This document shows, piece by piece, positions 5,536-8,154 of a stretch of DNA of 8,154 nt. The DNA lies in NCBI GenBank assembly GCA_002393865.1, contig DGUD01000206.1:1-8154 (forward strand). Reading direction: 5' to 3'. How positions within the stretch are numbered: position 1 is the first letter of the stretch; each line of letters begins with the position of its first letter. This DNA comes from Treponema sp. UBA4319. GTDB lineage: Bacteria; Spirochaetota; Spirochaetia; Treponematales; Treponemataceae. The notes below the pieces were generated by a model. That model ran no database searches. It was given only the letters and a program-made list of their open reading frames with translations, and had not been told where the DNA came from. Made by a program: the position numbers and the translations under genes.

Positions 5536-6960
5536 ATGAACAAGAGACGCCTGTATTCTATATGCACTTTATTCTTTGCATTGCATACATTTGCACCCGC
5601 ACAAGACCTCATGTACTATACATTCAGCGAGGAGGATATCGCCGAGAAACAGGCCGCAGCCACCGCCAATGTCCCCGCGGACAAGGCAATCATGTCGTCA
5701 AGCAGCCGCATCGACTGGAGCAAGCAGCATTTTTCCTCGGATGTCTCGCTCGACGTCGTAAAGGCGGGCATCCCCATGCCGAGCGGCAAGTCGTCCTCGC
5801 TCAACCTCATCCAGAAAGAGCTTCCGGTGCTCGTCAAGGACACACTTCTTTCTATATATGTTGACGATACCCGGACGCTCGGCGACCTCGTGCTGGACGG
5901 CACCATCACGCTCGACGAGCTGACGCGCATCATAGACAACTCGCAGCAGACGCCCGCCTCGTTCAAGGACGGCTCCAACGAGCTGCTGACCCGCCATACG
6001 ATACGCCTGCAGGAAATCGGCTCGCTGCTGGTAAAGCATCACACGCCCTACACGCAGCAGAAGCCCATCCAGCGCATCGCATCGCGCGCGTACACCGGCA
6101 TCGTGATTGACGCGCGCAACGTGCTCCCTGTGCAGGGGGAATTCGTGGAGAGCTACGTGCAGCCCTGCCTCTTCCCCAAAATATGGGACGACCAGATGAC
6201 CCTCGTCTACGAGCGCAACATGGTCGACCCGGACACCGCCAAGCAGCAGGGCATCGTCACCTACATGGAATCAAAGAACAGCAAGGCCTTCACCGAGCGC
6301 GCGGGGAAAGACCCGCTGTGGATTACGGCAAAAAAGGTCTACGGCGTGTACCGCTGCGACCCCGTCATCTCGCACAGCGACTACCTGCGCATCGCCACCA
6401 TCCCGGAGAACCTCAAGCTCCTAAAGGAAGGAAAAGTCGTCGTCCTGCTCAGCAAGGAGCAGCTTGCCCATGCCGTGAGCGCCCCTGCGCGTGACAAGAG
6501 CTACTACATCAAGTTCAACGAGACGAGGAAATACTTCTTTGACGCAAAGCTCCCCGGCGTCACCGCAAAGGACGTGGACGGCATCGGAACGCAGATTACC
6601 GTGCAGGATCTCCGCTTTATCGCGGACTCCGCGCAGCTGCTCCCGGAGGAACGCCCGCGCATAGAGCAGATTGCCGCGCAGATACAGAAATACGTGGCGT
6701 CCGGCGGCTACACCATCATGGTGGAAGGCCACACCGCCGACGTGAACAAACCGGAAGGCCAGCTCAGGCTGAGCATACAGCGCGCGCAGTCCATCGTAGA
6801 CGCGCTCGCGGAGCACGGCATCAGCCGGGACATCATCAGCTACCGCGGCTTCGGCGGAACAAAACCCATCGCCTCCAACGAAACGGCGGAAGGCAGGGCG
6901 CAGAACCGCCGCGTTGAGATTCTCATCATGCCGAAGGAGTCATTCACCCAGCGCCGCTAA
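5536..6960 (+). CDS. OmpA-family peptidoglycan-binding protein with large N-terminal region
   Basis: The product is 474 residues. A signal peptide (about 1-22, ending APAQ) is followed by a long region without membrane strands or lipobox. Residues 186-245 contain YTGIVIDARN, PKIWDD and VYERNMVDPDTAKQQGIVTYM, resembling the secreted domain found in LPP20/FlgT-like proteins. The C-terminal OmpA-like domain spans about 350-465, with VEGHTADV (396-403), LSIQRAQSIVDAL (412-424), a Gly-rich loop YRGFGGTKPI and EGRAQNRRVEI (452-462). In this family the Asp after GHT and an Arg of NRR grip the diaminopimelate of peptidoglycan. Here Ala is inserted (HTAD), so Asp402 and Arg458/459 are the likely equivalents. 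The length and layout recall T. pallidum TP0624, from memory and unverified. With the preceding transglycosylase it probably works in envelope anchoring. GAGAGG lies nine bases upstream of the ATG. Confidence 0.9.
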   Translation: MNKRRLYSICTLFFALHTFAPAQDLMYYTFSEEDIAEKQAAATANVPADKAIMSSSSRIDWSKQHFSSDVSLDVVKAGIPMPSGKSSSLNLIQKELPVLVKDTLLSIYVDDTRTLGDLVLDGTITLDELTRIIDNSQQTPASFKDGSNELLTRHTIRLQEIGSLLVKHHTPYTQQKPIQRIASRAYTGIVIDARNVLPVQGEFVESYVQPCLFPKIWDDQMTLVYERNMVDPDTAKQQGIVTYMESKNSKAFTERAGKDPLWITAKKVYGVYRCDPVISHSDYLRIATIPENLKLLKEGKVVVLLSKEQLAHAVSAPARDKSYYIKFNETRKYFFDAKLPGVTAKDVDGIGTQITVQDLRFIADSAQLLPEERPRIEQIAAQIQKYVASGGYTIMVEGHTADVNKPEGQLRLSIQRAQSIVDALAEHGISRDIISYRGFGGTKPIASNETAEGRAQNRRVEILIMPKESFTQRR

Positions 6961-6984
6961 GCGGCAGTCCGCCGCACGCATGCA

Positions 6985-7023
6985 GCTCCCGTGTCACCAG
7001 CAGGCACGGGAGCCGTTTTTTTT
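6985..7023 (+). terminator. Strong rho-independent terminator of the OmpA-family gene
   Basis: GCTCCCGTG (6985-6993) and CACGGGAGC (7005-7013) form a perfect 9-bp stem with an 11-base loop, followed by CG and eight T (7016-7023). A smaller GCGGC/GCCGC hairpin (6961-6975) sits directly after the stop codon, giving two stem-loops in tandem. Confidence 0.92.
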
Positions 7024-7135
7024 GCGGCCGGAGGCATTCCTTCCGCAAAATCAGCACGTGAAAACAATATTTGTAGCATATCGTAAAATTTTCAACGATT
7101 TTCAAGATATTTGCGCATAAAACAGTAAAATTCCA

Positions 7136-7164
7136 TTGCATTTCTTAGAAAAATCTTATATAGT
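7136..7164 (+). promoter_or_regulatory. Probable promoter for the coiled-coil lipoprotein gene
   Basis: TTGCAT (7136-7141), a 17-base spacer and TATAGT (7159-7164) lie in a markedly AT-rich stretch (about 7060-7210) that contrasts with the GC-rich surroundings. Transcription would start near 7171, leaving a leader of about 40 bases. Two ATTTTCAA boxes exactly 10 bp apart (7088-7095 and 7098-7105) lie just upstream. Confidence 0.55.
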
Positions 7165-7226
7165 ACAGGTCAACAAAAAACTGGCACATCTAAATCAAAA
7201 TGAGGCATATATGAAGATTTTTCTAA
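7145..7226. repeat. Perfect 13-bp inverted repeat around the lipoprotein start region
   Basis: TTAGAAAAATCTT (7145-7157) and its exact reverse complement AAGATTTTTCTAA (7214-7226) are separated by 56 bases that contain the -10 box, the ribosome binding site and the ATG. The left arm fills the -35/-10 spacer and the right arm is codons 2-6 of the gene. Confidence 0.8.
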
Positions 7227-8154
7227 AAGCTACCCGTGCACTGGCACTTTCAGCAGCGCTGCTTTTGACGGCAGCCTCATGCACAAGCGAGCTTAGCGAT
7301 CCGGCATCAACGTACAGCGAGCTCACTGAGCAGCAGAATAGCGCAAAGAATGCAGGGAAATCGGGCACCAGCGCAACAAACAGTAGCGGCGCCCAGAAAG
7401 AAGCACCTGCCGCACAAAAGCAGGCGGCTGCCGCACAGGAGCAGGCGGCGGCATCCCGGCAGGAAGCCGAGGAAAAGGGAAAGGAACTTGCCCAGGCAGA
7501 AGAGAACGGCAGTCCGGCAGAGGTGAGCCAGAAAAAAGAAGAGAAAGCGGTCGCGGAAAAGAAGGCCGAGGCAGACGAAAAGGCTGCGGAAGCGGCAAAG
7601 CAGGCAGAGAAGGCCGCGGAGAAGACGGACGCAGCCGAAGAGCACCGCGAGAAGGCGCAGGAAAGCGCCGCACAGGCAAACAGCGCACCGTCCGCCGAAC
7701 GCGCACAGCAGAAGGCGGCAGACGCACAGCAGTCTGCGGACAAGGCACGGCAGGCGGCCGATGCCGCGCAGCAGTCCTCCGGCAAGGCAAAGGAGGCGCT
7801 TGAGGACTCCATCGAAAAGACAAAAGACGCCGAGCAGGCCGCAAAAGCATGCAGCAGCGACTATGCTCGCGACAAAATACGGGAGCTGGAGGAGAGCCTT
7901 CAGGATCACGAGCGCCGCATCCAGAAGCTTGAGGAAATGCTGGAGAAAGCGCAGCAGGCAGCCGATGCCGCACAGCAGGCAGCGGACAGCGCGCGCGCAG
8001 CAGCAGCACAGAAAGCACAGACCGAGAGCGCGGACACCGCTTCCGCAGGCAGCAATGGCTCTGCGGGCGGCAGCGCAAGCCCCGCGGGCAACACCTCCTC
8101 TGGCAGCGGCACTGCGTCAGGCTCACCCACTCAGGGCGGCAGCTCCGCAGGCAG
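7211..8154 (+). CDS. Ala/Gln/Glu/Lys-rich coiled-coil lipoprotein, C-terminus beyond the window
   Basis: The frame is open to the right edge (314 codons visible). Residues 1-23 are a lipoprotein signal peptide with lipobox TAASC and lipidated Cys24. A Ser/Thr/Gly-rich stretch follows. From about 64 to 270 the protein is a long, highly charged Ala-rich helix with recurring AADAAQQ-type units, for example at about 175-195 and 247-262. A classic heptad zipper runs I223, L226, L230, I237, L240, L244. A second cysteine, C214, precedes the zipper and could form a disulfide. From about 274 to the edge the sequence is Gly/Ser/Ala low-complexity. This composition suits an elongated periplasmic spacer, similar in style to TolA domain II or Lpp, but no homologous family is identifiable by eye. 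GAGG lies five bases before the ATG. It is transcriptionally separate from the upstream gene. Confidence 0.85.
   Translation, partial: MKIFLKATRALALSAALLLTAASCTSELSDPASTYSELTEQQNSAKNAGKSGTSATNSSGAQKEAPAAQKQAAAAQEQAAASRQEAEEKGKELAQAEENGSPAEVSQKKEEKAVAEKKAEADEKAAEAAKQAEKAAEKTDAAEEHREKAQESAAQANSAPSAERAQQKAADAQQSADKARQAADAAQQSSGKAKEALEDSIEKTKDAEQAAKACSSDYARDKIRELEESLQDHERRIQKLEEMLEKAQQAADAAQQAADSARAAAAQKAQTESADTASAGSNGSAGGSASPAGNTSSGSGTASGSPTQGGSSAG

Noticed and set aside
5728..5736. Fifth copy of the intergenic repeat (CATTTTTCC) inside the OmpA-family gene
   Set aside because: Only nine bases match, the GCC end and the flanks are missing, and it is in coding sequence. Chance is sufficient.
7307..8130. 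Several long minus-strand frames opposite the coiled-coil lipoprotein
   Set aside because: Cys/Leu/Phe-rich or Pro/Arg-rich low-complexity products that mirror the Ala/Gln/Lys codons of the real gene, which has a lipobox, ribosome binding site and promoter.

Overview
The window is GC-rich by eye and looks like chromosomal DNA from a spirochaete, most likely a Treponema-like organism. The evidence is the combination of genes rather than any single marker: a TPR lipoprotein with a loose lipobox, an MltD-type lytic transglycosylase with LysM, and a long OmpA-family protein whose large N-terminal part resembles treponemal OmpA-like proteins. The genus is an inference. I saw no tRNA, rRNA, CRISPR array, transposase, integrase or recognisable defence system.

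Layout. On the left, two minus-strand genes form a tightly coupled unit: a six-helix membrane protein of LiaI/LiaF-like type (1710-2321) and a secreted TPR protein (1-1708, cut by the left edge). Their promoter lies back to back with that of a plus-strand TPR lipoprotein gene (2567-3658), whose mRNA appears to be leaderless. A 371-bp gap (3659-4029) follows. It holds four copies of a GC-rich motif in alternating orientation, two of which form a very long imperfect hairpin. Next come an MltD-like lytic transglycosylase with LysM (4030-5427), a short gap with a nested inverted repeat and a promoter, the OmpA-family gene (5536-6960), and a strong rho-independent terminator. An AT-rich promoter region then leads to a coiled-coil lipoprotein (7211 to the right edge, incomplete).

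How it may fit together. All six genes have a signal peptide, a lipobox or membrane helices, so this is a cell-envelope neighbourhood. The transglycosylase would cut peptidoglycan strands, its LysM domain and the OmpA C-terminal domain would bind peptidoglycan, and the TPR proteins would serve as periplasmic scaffolds. Each plus-strand gene except the transglycosylase has its own visible promoter, so they are neighbours rather than one simple operon.

The most unusual non-coding content is the alternating repeat array at 3705-3982, which resembles REP/BIME-type elements. A perfect 13-bp inverted repeat bracketing the -10 box, ribosome binding site and start of the last gene comes next. I found no evidence for a clearly new multi-gene system. 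The findings are ranked accordingly.
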